Positions 46,696-57,979 of a stretch of DNA of 64,000 bases are shown here, piece after piece; position 1 is the stretch's first letter; every line of letters starts with the position of its first letter. Source of the stretch: Haliclona indistincta (Eukaryota; Porifera; Demospongiae; Haplosclerida; Chalinidae); the NCBI GenBank assembly GCA_964017065.1, contig OZ024790.1:7319864-7383863 (forward strand), written 5' to 3'. Made by a program: the position numbers and the translations under genes. The notes beneath the pieces were generated by a model. That model was given only the letters and a program-made list of their open reading frames with translations. It made no database searches and was not told the origin of the DNA.

Positions 46696-47213
46696 GTGTG
46701 AGTACTATTGTAAGCATTGTAACAGTATTGTACATGTATATGCACTATAGTTACTGTTCGTGTGGTCTATAGTGTGTTTAGACTATGTGTGTTGGAATGT
46801 TTACCGTTCACTAGACGCTGGATTCATTTCAATGTCCCATAGCTTGGTCAGTCAGAGCTATCCATTGACTAAAGAAAAAGAGAGAGGGGAGGTAGGTGAG
46901 TGAGTGAGCAAGCGAGTGACTGAGTGAGCAAGCAACCAAGCGGGTGAGTGAGTGGGTAGGTGAGAAAGTGAGTGAGTGAGTGATCTTACATTCTAGAGCT
47001 TTGTGCTAGTCTAACAACTTTTGTTGTCTTCTTGTATAGCGACTCTAGTGATCCTTTACTTAGTACATCTTCAGTTGGTTTAAAATCCTCGAAATCATCT
47101 CGACCAGTATTAAACTCTGACTGCAGCTCAGTGGGAAACACTTTTATAATAGTATTGAGATGTTTTCTGAGCGGGTCATTGTAATGGATTGACTGAGACA
47201 GCGCCTTCACTCT

Positions 47214-47521
47214 CTGAAACAGGAAAGAACACATTCTTCAATGCAGCAGTACATGTACAAACACACAGTGTGGTTTATTGAGTGATGGGAGGCAGTGTGT
47301 GTCAACTTTCAACATCACAGTTTACCACAAGATAGTCAAAAGAACAACATTGCATTCCCAATGCCTCACCATCTACAATAACACTGTTTTTCATGCTCAA
47401 TTTTTCGTCACTTTGTGAGTGCAATAATTAATTTTGAGATGAACATATTATTATTTTGAAGAGTGTAAGCAATAAATTTTTGAATTGGACTGAGTTTAAC
47501 TTTAAATCAAAAAGAAAATCT
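47214..47521. other. End of the duplicated region before the gap
   Basis: Up to about 47336 it is still homologous to unit 1 (12095-12216), then it diverges into unique A/T-rich sequence. No gene recognised. Confidence 0.5.
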
Positions 47522-47721
47522 NNNNNNNNNNNNNNNNNNNNNNNNNNNNNNNNNNNNNNNNNNNNNNNNNNNNNNNNNNNNNNNNNNNNNNNNNNNNNNN
47601 NNNNNNNNNNNNNNNNNNNNNNNNNNNNNNNNNNNNNNNNNNNNNNNNNNNNNNNNNNNNNNNNNNNNNNNNNNNNNNNNNNNNNNNNNNNNNNNNNNNN
47701 NNNNNNNNNNNNNNNNNNNNN
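47522..47721. other. Assembly gap (200 N)
   Basis: Exactly 200 N bases, a scaffold gap of unknown true size at the boundary between the tandem array and unique sequence. Confidence 0.99.
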
Positions 47722-47722
47722 C

Positions 47723-49058
47723 TTGGCGGTCAAATCGGTCTCGAAGACTTCATATTTGCTCACGTTAAAGGACAAAGAAAGGCAGTATCAATAACAAAGA
47801 CCGAAATGTCACTAGGTCTGACTATAACAGACAATGGAGCTGGTTACCCATTTATCAAGAGGATTAGAGAGGGCAGCCCAGCAGCACAGGTAGCTGAGGT
47901 GCTCGTAGGAGACCACGTGGAGGAGATAAATGGGCGGTGTCTGGTGGGGTGTAGACACTACGAGGTTGCTAAGATACTGAAGGAACTCCCAATGAATGCA
48001 ACGTTTAGTATGGTACTAGTGGAGCCCAGAAAGGCATTTGGTGAGTCTAAAATTTTTATCCCAGTAGCTTATGGTAGCAGCACACCCTGGTCGTGTGTGC
48101 TTGATCCCAGTAGCTTGTGTGCTTGATCCCAGTAGCTTATGGTAGTAGCACAGCCTGGCCGTGTGTGCTTGATCCCAGCAGCTTATGGTAGCAGCACAGC
48201 CTGGTCGTATGTGCTTGATCCCAGTAACTTATAGTAGCTGCACAGCTTGGTCATGTGTGCTTGATCCCAGTACCTTATGGTAGCAGCACAGCCTGGTCGT
48301 GTGTGCTTGATCCCAGTAGCTTATGGTAGCAGCACAGCCTGGTCGTGTGTGCTTGATCCCAGTAGCTTATGGTAGCAGCACAGCCTGGTCATGTTTGGCT
48401 GCAAATCTTTAAATTTATTTTCTCATCAGAATCTATAGCTCCTCGTGGTGGTGCTAGATCACGTCCTGTATCAAGAATACTTGATGATAAATCAGGCGCA
48501 GTGGAGGCAGCAGTTAGCAAGGAAGAGGGCAGAGCAACACTGAGATTGAAGAATAAAGGAGAAGCAGTTATGGAGAAGGTGAGCAAGTGAGTGAGTGAGC
48601 GAGCGAGTGAGCGAGTGAGTGAGGGAGCGAGCGAGCGAGCGAGTGAGTGAGTGAGTGAGTGAGTGAGTGAGTGAGTGAGTGAGTGAGCAAGGAAGCGAGT
48701 GAGCGAGTAAGCAGGAGATTGAGTGACAAGCAAGCAAGCGAGTACACTATTTGTTTTCCTTAGATCCAAGTGTGGGAGGAACTAGCTGTTCAGAGAATAG
48801 ATGATCTTCTGGAGAGCTACATGGGGATCAGAGACTCTGATCTAGGTAAAAACTTAGAAGAAGCGTCATTGACTCATTTTACGTTCCTTTCTCTCTCTTT
48901 TAGCTCAAGCAATGGTTGACGCTAGTCGTGGTAAGCAGGACGGACAGAGCTTTGCTATCGCCATGGACACCACTCTCGGGGAGTTCGAATTCCCTGACGA
49001 TTTCATCATCAATGTTTGGTCTGTGATTGACAGTGTAAAAAATTCGCCACATAGCTGA
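47723..49058 (+). CDS. GIPC: GIPC PDZ-domain adaptor, 5' end missing
   Basis: GIPC proteins link transmembrane cargo to myosin VI during endocytosis. Exons: 47723-48040, 48430-48578, 48764-48845, 48904-49058, with consistent phases and canonical sites. The first visible exon has the end of the GH1 region (FAHVKGQRK) and the PDZ domain with its GIPC-type [18 protein letters not shown] loop and [18 protein letters not shown] follows. The third and fourth exons hold the C-terminal GH2 domain ([17 protein letters not shown] ... [13 protein letters not shown]), the myosin VI-binding part. The stop is TGA at 49056. The N-terminal exon(s) lie in or before the gap. Confidence 0.9.
48058..48402. repeat. 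46-bp minisatellite in GIPC intron 1, about 7.5 copies
   Basis: Tandem copies of a 46-base unit starting CCCAGTAGCTTATGGTAGCA and ending TGTGTGCTTGAT; one copy is internally deleted. It ends 28 bases before the next exon. Confidence 0.9.
48590..48740. repeat. (TGAG)n/(CGAG)n repeat in GIPC intron
   Basis: GTGAGCGA-type repeat starting at the donor of exon 48430-48578 (GTGAGCAAGTGAG). Confidence 0.85.
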
Positions 49059-49557
49059 AAAAATTGACAACCGAGTTCAAAATTTTGCATATTTATTTTT
49101 CAACCCAGTTCACTTTCTATAGCTAAAATTTAGAACACTTTTACCACACAACTTTATACCGTCATATAATTATTCTCAATTTTGCTATTATTTACAAAAT
49201 TTTTATTTCTTCATCTCTCACTTAGATAGTGTAGAGAGATATCAATACGTAACTTCTCGTGATATTCATCACTGGGTTTTGCCATAGCAGGTGTAGAATT
49301 TCTCTTTCAGGTATTTCAAGATTTCCAGCAGTCTCAAAACCTTATTACTTGATTTTTTACTGGATTCTGATTTTTCACAGTACTGATCAGGTACTGCTGG
49401 ATAAAAAGCAGTATAGAGCAATCAGTTAACAAGCCCCTCCCTCAGTCCCATGTGGGGCAGCTGATAATGATATTCATGATGAGTTAACAGGAAATTCAGG
49501 GATGCTAATTTTATAACTCCACGTTCCTTCGAGAGGAGGTCAGAGAGAGCTCGAGGC
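49059..49557. other. Intergenic, GIPC to EXTL2
   Basis: About 500 A/T-rich bases between two same-strand genes. It must hold the GIPC 3' UTR and the EXTL2 promoter; no specific motif is recognised. Confidence 0.4.
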
Positions 49558-52500
49558 ATGTTGAGAGGCGTCAAAGCTGGTCTAGTCCTACTAGTATTCG
49601 GTATTGGTATCCTACTCTTTGTCTACGTCAACCTAGCGACAACTCGATCAAGGTCGCCTGTTGTCATAAAGAGCCGTGGACGGTCAACTTACCGTCAAAC
49701 ACCCCCTAGGGTCAGATCAGTAGCTGAAGCAGAGCTGTTCACAGACGAAGAAGCCAACTTCACAGTCCTGGTTCAGACTTACAAGCGTAATGACTTACTG
49801 TTTCGTGTTCTCCGTCACTACTGTGAGATTGCGGCAGTGGATCGCATTATAATCGTGTGGAACAACTTGAACACGCCTGTGCCCAAGTTCCTGCTCAACA
49901 TGTCGTGTGGTTCAAAGCTGTTCTTCATGGAGCAGCGTCGGAACACGATCAGAAACCGCTTCCAGCCTTTTGCTGAGATCAGGACAGAAGGTTAGTAACA
50001 GCTTAGGGTAGAAACTAGCCAACACTTCACATCTAATCATCACTTTGTGAAACAAACTTGTCACAGTCGGTGGTGTCTGCTGAGATTTCGCAATGCTGGA
50101 ACGAAAGCGTAGAGAGTACCTTTATACACTAATGTGTGATCATCCTCCATTGTGTGAATAAAGACAACTGAGACTGAACACATCAGTGATTCTCTACACT
50201 TGTCACTTTAGTGCTGAGAGAAGACAGGAATGTCCCTATACTGTTGTTAGTACAGTACTACATTAGCTGTTTTTGACACGGATAGTGGGTACCTCTGGCT
50301 TTCGTAGGTCTAATGATACCTAGTCTTCTAATTGAGTGGTTGGTGCCTGAATTTGATCGAATTGTAATCCTGTTGGTAATGTAGTTTTAGAGGTCATTCA
50401 AGCTAGATCACTGTATAGTGTTTCCTGCTTACATGCATTCCCCTTGATAACATAGTGGAGCCCCTTGGTGATTTAGACCCTCCGTGATAATGTTGCTGTG
50501 CACTTTTGGTTATAGAATAATTATATTATCTATGGATATACTGTCATTGTTTACACTGCACATGTCACACACACACACGTGCACTACGCACACACACACA
50601 CGCATGCACATACACACACACACACACACACAAATACATTCACTCATAAGCGTGCACACGCACACACATATTCGCCACATTTTATGCATTTGGTGGTAAT
50701 TGTTTGTGCTTATTTCTATAGCTTCTTGGTTGTTGTGTAGTTGTTGACGTCCTCTTGTCACAATACAAGCAGCACAAGCATTATAGTTGTTTAATTTCCC
50801 CATCATCCTATCCCTACTACAGTCAATCCTAGTCCATAAGTATGTTCAGCTAGCTTCCATCTGTTATAGAATGTTGTGTTGTTTGAGCTTAGCAGATTGT
50901 TGGTTTAACTGGTGTTTAAGTAGTGTCTAATCATCAAGTAATAGTTATGTTACGAGCCTCACAACAGTGACGTGACCAGTACGCCTATGTTGTATGAAGT
51001 TTAGATTGAATATCTTGGAGTAAGCGCTGTGGTAGTTAGTGCTGTTGTTACTGCATGGTTGCATAACAAAGCCTAAGAAGGGTAATTGGTGGGAATTCGT
51101 CTTGTGCACGTCACATGCAAGCACACCTTGCTAAATATCAAGCATCAGATCAGTTCCTTTTTCACCCAACTACATTCATAGTTTCTGTACTGTTTGCCAA
51201 ACTAAGTTTTTTGAATCAAATTTTTTAATAACTGTTTTCGAAGATTTAATTTTTGCAGACATCCCCGATTTTAATTTGCCCACACAAATAAATCGAGCAT
51301 TTAATTTTTATAGCTATAACCAAAAAAAAACATGATACAGATAATAAGAACCACTAAAATTCCCTGCTAAATTTGCTCAATTTTTTATTTTTGTGGTTCA
51401 AGGTAGAAAACTGAAAAAATCGTGAAGCTGATATTCTGCTAAAATTGCAGCATTTTGGATTGTCTAGATTTGAATTTATCTTCTCTTGTAGGTGTGGTTT
51501 CAGTGGATGATGATCGATTCATTTCAGAACAGGATCTTTTGTTTGCTTTCAGTGTGTGGCAGGTATGGTGTTTGTCTAGTTTAATGCACTTTCTCTGACG
51601 CTGTTATTCTTGCACTCAGAGATGGAAGAATCTTATTGTCGGCTGGTTACCACGGATACATCACGAGGTCGCCCCGGGCAAGTACCACTATCACAGAAAG
51701 ATAAAAGATCGTGTACGATATCCTAAATATTCCATGATACTGACTGGGGAGTGTTTCCTACACGTGAACTATCTCCGTCTGTTTAACTCTTCTCTGCCTG
51801 TGCCAGTTCAGAAGATGATCGATAAACTACAGAGCTGCGAGGACATTGCTATGAATATGCTGGTAGCAAAGCAGCTAGCATCGTCTGGTATTCCTCAATG
51901 TCCCGGACTACTAGTCAAGCCAATGAAGAAAATATTGAATCTCGAAAAACAGACAAGTGAGTCACATTTGATGACCGTATTTATCCTAGCAAGCATTAAG
52001 ATCACTGGTTGACATTAGCCTAGTACCTCGGCGCCAAATAGAGCGCCTAGTTTTAAATGTATACGCATGAGCGAAAATTCCTGACGTTCCAGGAATACCA
52101 GATATTTCTGTTCACGTTTGTGACATGTGCTCTGACCTCGTGCTTCAGTTTTGCTGACGAAGAAAGTTGAATACTAAGGAACGACCAGATGTAATTGGCA
52201 GCAAATGTAGACATACAATCCTGTAGCTACAAATATCCACGGTTGGTTAGATGCCATTCTGGCACGATGCGAAACCATGCTATAGCCAGAGATTATTAAT
52301 ACTACGTAACCGGGTTAAGAAACTGTGACAATCTTGTGTCACTATGCGTGTTTCGCTTGTAATGACGTCATACTCGTGAAAAATGTATTACAGCATTCAG
52401 TGACTCAGTCAGACGTCCGCCTGTAACGTGATGTACGAGCTTTTTTCGTAAAAAAACTGTGGTTGTGGACAAGTTACAGAGCTTAAACTATGATATTTAC

Positions 52501-53568
52501 ACAATCCAGCCATCCACTTAACTAGAGATACTGTGAAAGCGAATACCAAGCCCACAGATTTTGTACGGTTGTGTTCACAAAAGTGGGACCAAAAATGTCT
52601 TCAACCGTTGCTGGTGCGAATCCAAAGCATCAAGAAGCCCAGAATGTATCTAGTTACACGCACCAGTACTCTAACTTTACAATGAACTAGGCAGGAACTG
52701 CAGCAGGCATCTCACGGAGTCTTGGATGTGTTTACATACTATCTTTTACATCGCCACATACACAGATTTTGCCTTGTCAACATGACACGCGCCCGTTGTC
52801 TATAGCCAATAAAACCTTGGTAGTCTTCGACCAGGAGACACTAGTAGTGAAGAAACACGCTCCTTTCGTCCCAAGAACAAGTGCTAAAGTGAGCAAGAGT
52901 TCATCCAAACTCCGTAGTCTGCGCGTTCTTTGTGGTTGTTTGACGAAACGCGCATGGGTACACCACTTGCAATACATTTTGATTGACAGTTTCTTATCCC
53001 GGTTACGTAGTATTAATAATCTCTGCTATAGCTGACCCCGCCCATTTTATTTGCGCGTGCGTGTACTAGGCATTAATTTACCGACTAGGTACTAGGCTAT
53101 GGTTGATGTGTATTTGATTTTTGGTAATTTTTTAAACTTCACATCTCCACAACTGTTTGTGCTATGCAAATATTTTTTATACCAAAATCTGTCTCTGGCA
53201 TAAAATTTTTTCCGAACATAAAAATTGAGGGGACAAGTGATGTATAGAGCTTAAAATAGTACTAGCCTTGTATGGTTCTAGGGGGCGAGAAATGCCTGAG
53301 CTAGGCCTCAAGCACCCTCGCCCTCTACATGACTTTCTGTGTGCTGAATGAGAAAATGCACCGCCTTAGTTTTCACGTAGTTAACAAATTTATTAATTTG
53401 TTTCTTTTTGTTCCAGAGTCTGGCTTCAGAGGGTTATGGAACAGACCACACGACATCAATACAAGGCATAAGTGTATGGGCGATATAGCCCGGGAGCTAG
53501 GGAGTATGACCCTGAGATACTCACACATAATTATAGACCCAAAGAGTATCTATGAGCATCAAATCTGA
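49558..53568 (+). CDS. EXTL2: EXTL2-type alpha-1,4-N-acetylhexosaminyltransferase (GT64)
   Basis: A Golgi type II membrane enzyme of the exostosin-like family; relatives transfer GlcNAc or GalNAc in heparan-sulfate-linker biosynthesis. Exons: 49558-49990, 51492-51562, 51620-51956, 53417-53568; phases fit and sum to 330 residues, the usual EXTL2 length. Residues 8-28 are the signal anchor (GLVLLVFGIGILLFVYV). FTVLVQTYKRND opens the GT64 fold, VSVDDDR in exon 2 is the metal/UDP-sugar-binding DxD motif, and exon 3 carries the GWLPR, YHYHRKIK and LTGECFLH blocks. The last exon has the GLWNRPHD motif and a Cys. Only the GT64 domain is present, not the EXT N-terminal half, which separates it from EXT1/2 and EXTL3. 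Intron 3 hosts a transposon. Confidence 0.9.
50565..50668. repeat. (CA)n-rich stretch in EXTL2 intron 1
   Basis: ACACAC runs with GCA interruptions; open frames through it are not coding. Confidence 0.85.
52287..53025. mobile_element. 739-bp non-autonomous DNA element in EXTL2 intron 3
   Basis: Inverted ends of about 38 bases (CAGAGATTATTAATACTACG at left), flanked by the 7-bp repeat CTATAGC (52280-52286, 53026-53032). The inner half of the ends (ACGTAACCGGGATAAGAAACT-like) resembles that of the element at 21679-22696, which also has a 7-bp duplication. No transposase is seen. Confidence 0.75.
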
Positions 53569-54218
53569 ACAATAATTTTATAGACTGATTTGGCAACCAT
53601 CGAACATTTTCATATCAGCCTTTACCATGTTAGTTGTTCAATTTTTTCATCTCTTTCTGAATCACCATTAATTATTATTGTATCATAATTTTATTTTTTC
53701 TTACCATAATAATTTTTACAGCATAATTAAGTTGATCGGTTTACATGTGAAGCGTCAGATAACGTTTCTAAGGCGGACACCATTGGGACCAACCATTATA
53801 GAGAACGAGTCCTCTGGTCATACAGTGTCTATTATAGAGAGATGAGAGGGGTCCACAGTACATTCACCAGACCTTGCTGACATAATTATTATTAGCAGGA
53901 CATGCATGTGGATGCAGTGAAACACTCTCTCAAAGTTCGCTATCACTATAGTGAAGCTTTTTTCAAAATTGTGAATGTGATTCAAATTTTTCTCATGAAT
54001 TTAAGTTCGCTAACACTATAGTCAAGCTTTTTAAAATTGTGAGTGTGATTCAAATTTTTCTCATAAACTTGTAAATTTTTTTGGTTAAGTAGTATTAATT
54101 TTTTTAATAACATAAAAAATTATTAACAGTGAATCAGTGATCTGGTTATTTGATGATAGAAGTGTCTACTATGATTAGAATGGCTAGTATATTCTCTTGT
54201 CTCATTATGTGAGTTCGA
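53569..54218. other. Convergent intergenic stretch, EXTL2 to ADAMTS
   Basis: 650 very A/T-rich bases between two 3' ends. A roughly 60-base segment is repeated in direct order near 53937-53995 and 54004-54065 (TTCGCTA(T/A)CACTATAGT...). No gene. Confidence 0.5.
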
Positions 54219-57200
54219 TTATCTCTTGTTCTGTGAGCTGCAGGTATGGCAGCATAAGGTGTTGAAGTATGATTGACGGCAGAGATTCAAGTCCCTTATG
54301 AGCTCGCACACTCCAACAGATTGACCATCTGCGCATGACGCTGTAATAGTAATAATTTTAACAGTAAGAGTTGAAATTTGACAAAATACAAAGCTGTTGT
54401 GTGTCGTGTGTGCAGTTTGCTCACGAGATGGGCAGGCTGGGTTGTTGCAATTTTTATAGAGTATCGGAGGTTGCTGTGAGGGGTCACATAAAGTGCTGGG
54501 TTCTCCAGATGGTGTTCGGCACAATGGAGACTGCATCATGGTACCATTACCACAGCTTACTGAACACTGTAGGGGACAAGGAAACAGTGAAGTTGCTTTC
54601 ACATACAGGAGCTTCTAATAAATTTCTCTTTCTCCCTCGATCCCTCCCTCCCTCTCACTCACTCACTCACTCCCTCACTCACTCACTCACTCACTCACTC
54701 ACTCACTCACTCACTCACTCACTCACTCACTCACTGACTGACTCACTCACTCACTCACTCACTCACTCACTCACTCACTCACTCACTCACTGACTCACTC
54801 ACTCACTCACTCACTGACTCACTCACTCACTGACTCACTCACTGACTCACTGACTCACTCACTCACTCACTCACTCACTCACTCACTCACTCACTCACTC
54901 ACTCACTCACTCACTCACTCACTCACTCACTCACTCACTCACTCAATCGCTCACTCTCTCTCTCTCATGCACCCTCCTTCCTCACTCACTCTTCCTCTCT
55001 CACCTCGCTCCATGATCTGTAAACCCAGTATGGGCACGTTCCCTTGCTGCAATCTCTTGTTCTAGCTGGTATGGGCAGTGTGCCACAGTAGCTGTCAGCA
55101 ACAAGAGCATTGGTAGTCGAGCGTCTGCACTGCACACTGCGAGACTGGCTCCCATTACCACATGTCACATTGCACTGAAATGAAGAATATTATCAACCGT
55201 GTATCCATCTTTTGACTCTTCTCTCACCTTTGACCAGTTTCCGGCTGTCCAGTGGTAACTATCACAGGATCCATTGCACGGTTTTGTCTCGGCTGGCTTG
55301 GTAGTGGGCACACACAGTCCCTCACTCACAGGGTCACCGTCACCATTCACACACTCCACCGTCCTCCGAGACACACCCAACCCACACTCGGTTGAGCAAC
55401 TGGTCCAGTTCCCAACCCGCCAGGATGAGAACAGGCCCGCACTGGTCTGGTATGAGGATATCGTAGACATATGAGAGTACTTGAGTGAGACCGGAGTACT
55501 GTTGACAATAACCTAATGAAGTGAAAATGGAAGTAAAAAGTGAACTCAAAATACACAAACAGACCAGCTTATACAGGTAGCAATGCTGAAATAAGGTGCA
55601 TTGAGCATTCATCACTTTCAAGCACTAATGCGTTAGTCTTTATTTACACAGTAAAGGACTGAACACATTAGTGCATGAAAATGATGCTATGCGCTTTTCA
55701 CGACAGAAAATTTGAATAAACTTGCTTACCTGTGCAATGATATTGGAGGTGGTAGGGCCTTTTATTGCTAGGGTCTCTGAGTTGCCAGTGTAAGTATATC
55801 GCCACAACATACCACCGCGGAGCACTGATTGGGTGTACGGCTGAGCTTGGAGAAGCTGACCGGGGCAGTTAAACACACAGGCACTACTGCTTCTCACAGC
55901 TGAAAAATGCATTCATAAAATCATGAACAAAACCCTTTAACAGTGGCTCACCTATTCTGTTATTTGAGAGGGCAGTCAGTGAGATATTAATATTTCTGGA
56001 CCCTTTAGGTATGACCGCCACGTCAGTGTAAACTGTGTCATACAAAGCAGTCATTTTTGTATAAGTTCATCATTTTATTGTGCCTACCTTGACTATTGCC
56101 TGATGCTCCATTGGTAGTATATGTTGCACTTATTTGCACACATGTATCATTGCGTCCACACCAGACCCCGCACCGATCAAACCTGCCTGGTGAGCTGAGC
56201 TGGTTATCACAGCCCACTGACACACACTCTCCCTCTAGGCATACTCCAGGTAGCTTCTGACTGATGCATGAAGCGCCATTTGAAACGTTAGTCGAGCGGG
56301 TGTATAAGATAGACGACCCTTTCTTCTGGCAGTGAAGCTGACAGACAGGGAGACCAAATAAAGCAACAGTTGCTGTAGCGTGAGAAAGACACCATTAACA
56401 AGGTAATTGAGTAATGTGGGTAATAGGATAGCATTACATATCATGTTACACTGGTTATAATCAGTTTATGATAATGCCTTCCCTTAAACAACACCCACAC
56501 ACATGAATTAAAACTAGTGACTGTCTAGCAATGCTGCCAAGTTCTCAGCAGAGCTTTGCATTACCTAGGTTTTACAAGCCGTGCAATGCAACTCCTGGAA
56601 CCCAGGCTAGGAGATCACAGGTGTACCTCATAAGACTTACCATCACTAACAGCTTCCCACTCATGCGCCCGTCCATTGGGTCTCAATTGTTCGCACATCT
56701 GCTGACGATAAGACTTGGATTCACTCGGGCAAGCGTGTGTGTTGCAAGTCCTAACCCTCTTCCGTACACCCAGACAATGAGCTCCACCATAGGCCGGTCT
56801 GACAAGAAAAATCGAATAATAGTGATAATTGAATACTGTCTGTCTTCTTACCGTGGTGAATCGCATTCTCTGAGGCTGTGCTGCACACCGATTCCACACG
56901 GCAGAGAACACTCACTCCAGGGCTTCCACTCACTCCATTGGCCGTGGATTGGCTGAGTCACAATGCTGTAACGCTGGCAGCTATTATGGTAGCACACCTA
57001 GACAGAATTAATGGTTAACAACAGCAAACAAGTGAATCACTAGTCAGTCAAATCCTAGTGCAATTTATCTATATACGTCATAATTTATTACACAATAGAC
57101 GAATCAGGAAGAGAGTGTAATTGGACACCACTTAAGCTATTATTCAATCCGGAAGAAACAGCACTTTAAATTTGTAGATATACACCACAACGATAGTCAA

Positions 57201-57925
57201 GAAAATACCCAAAATACTATAGTACTATTGCATGCGCCTTCTAGATTATGTTTGAGGCATGCACTGTTGGGCTATAGTGAAAGATGAACTAATTCAATCT
57301 ATTGCCGTAATAGAATTAACCAATCACTGATCTATAGAGTGGTATAGACGGCAGTCCTACAGTGCGTGTGCTCTAGTATACTTCAAAGCTTGGAGCTCAC
57401 ATCTCCTACAGGTTCCTCCCTGGTATCCCACTCACTCACTACTTCCTTTATGAATCTATACAACAGCATATACATGCACTGCATCTATACTTAGGCTTAA
57501 ATTATATTGTGAGGCTAAGTCACTCAGGCTCGCCCATATGCTTAATTTTTTGCTTCCTTGCTTCCTTCCTTAAATCACCCACTCACTCACTTACTCACTC
57601 ACTCACTCACTCATTCACTAAAGTTGCAATGATGTCTTACCCCGCTGGTATTGTTTGGTAGCAGGCAGGGTGATCCAGGTGAAGGGGGAGAGTGTTGAGT
57701 GACACACTCTATGCTGGCTGGAACACGGCACCACAGCTTACTACACTGATCCTAATGGATGAGAGAAAGAGAGAGTACATCGTAACTTGATATACTCAGT
57801 CAGACATTACAGTAATATCAAGTATCAAATGATCCAGGGAAAAATTTCACATAGGCGGTAAAAATTAATTTATAATGATCAAGCATGCACAAGTATCATC
57901 TTACTCGCAACACTCTCTCTCTCTT

Positions 57926-57979
<54 letters not shown>

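Larger units (their letters stand above)
43106..47213 (-). pseudogene. LMBRD2: LMBRD2 C-terminal two thirds with two frameshifts (unit 4)
   Basis: The same nine exons as unit 1: 46990-47213, 46805-46868, 46303-46367, 46059-46246, 45600-45737, 44640-44757, 43788-43989, 43559-43614, 43106-43420. Two differ in length from unit 1: 46805-46868 is 8 bases shorter, and 45600-45737 is 4 bases longer (an extra TATA near 45622). Each breaks the frame, so this copy cannot make the 457-residue product. Upstream exons should lie in or beyond the N gap; MFSD14 exons are not seen here. Confidence 0.75.
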
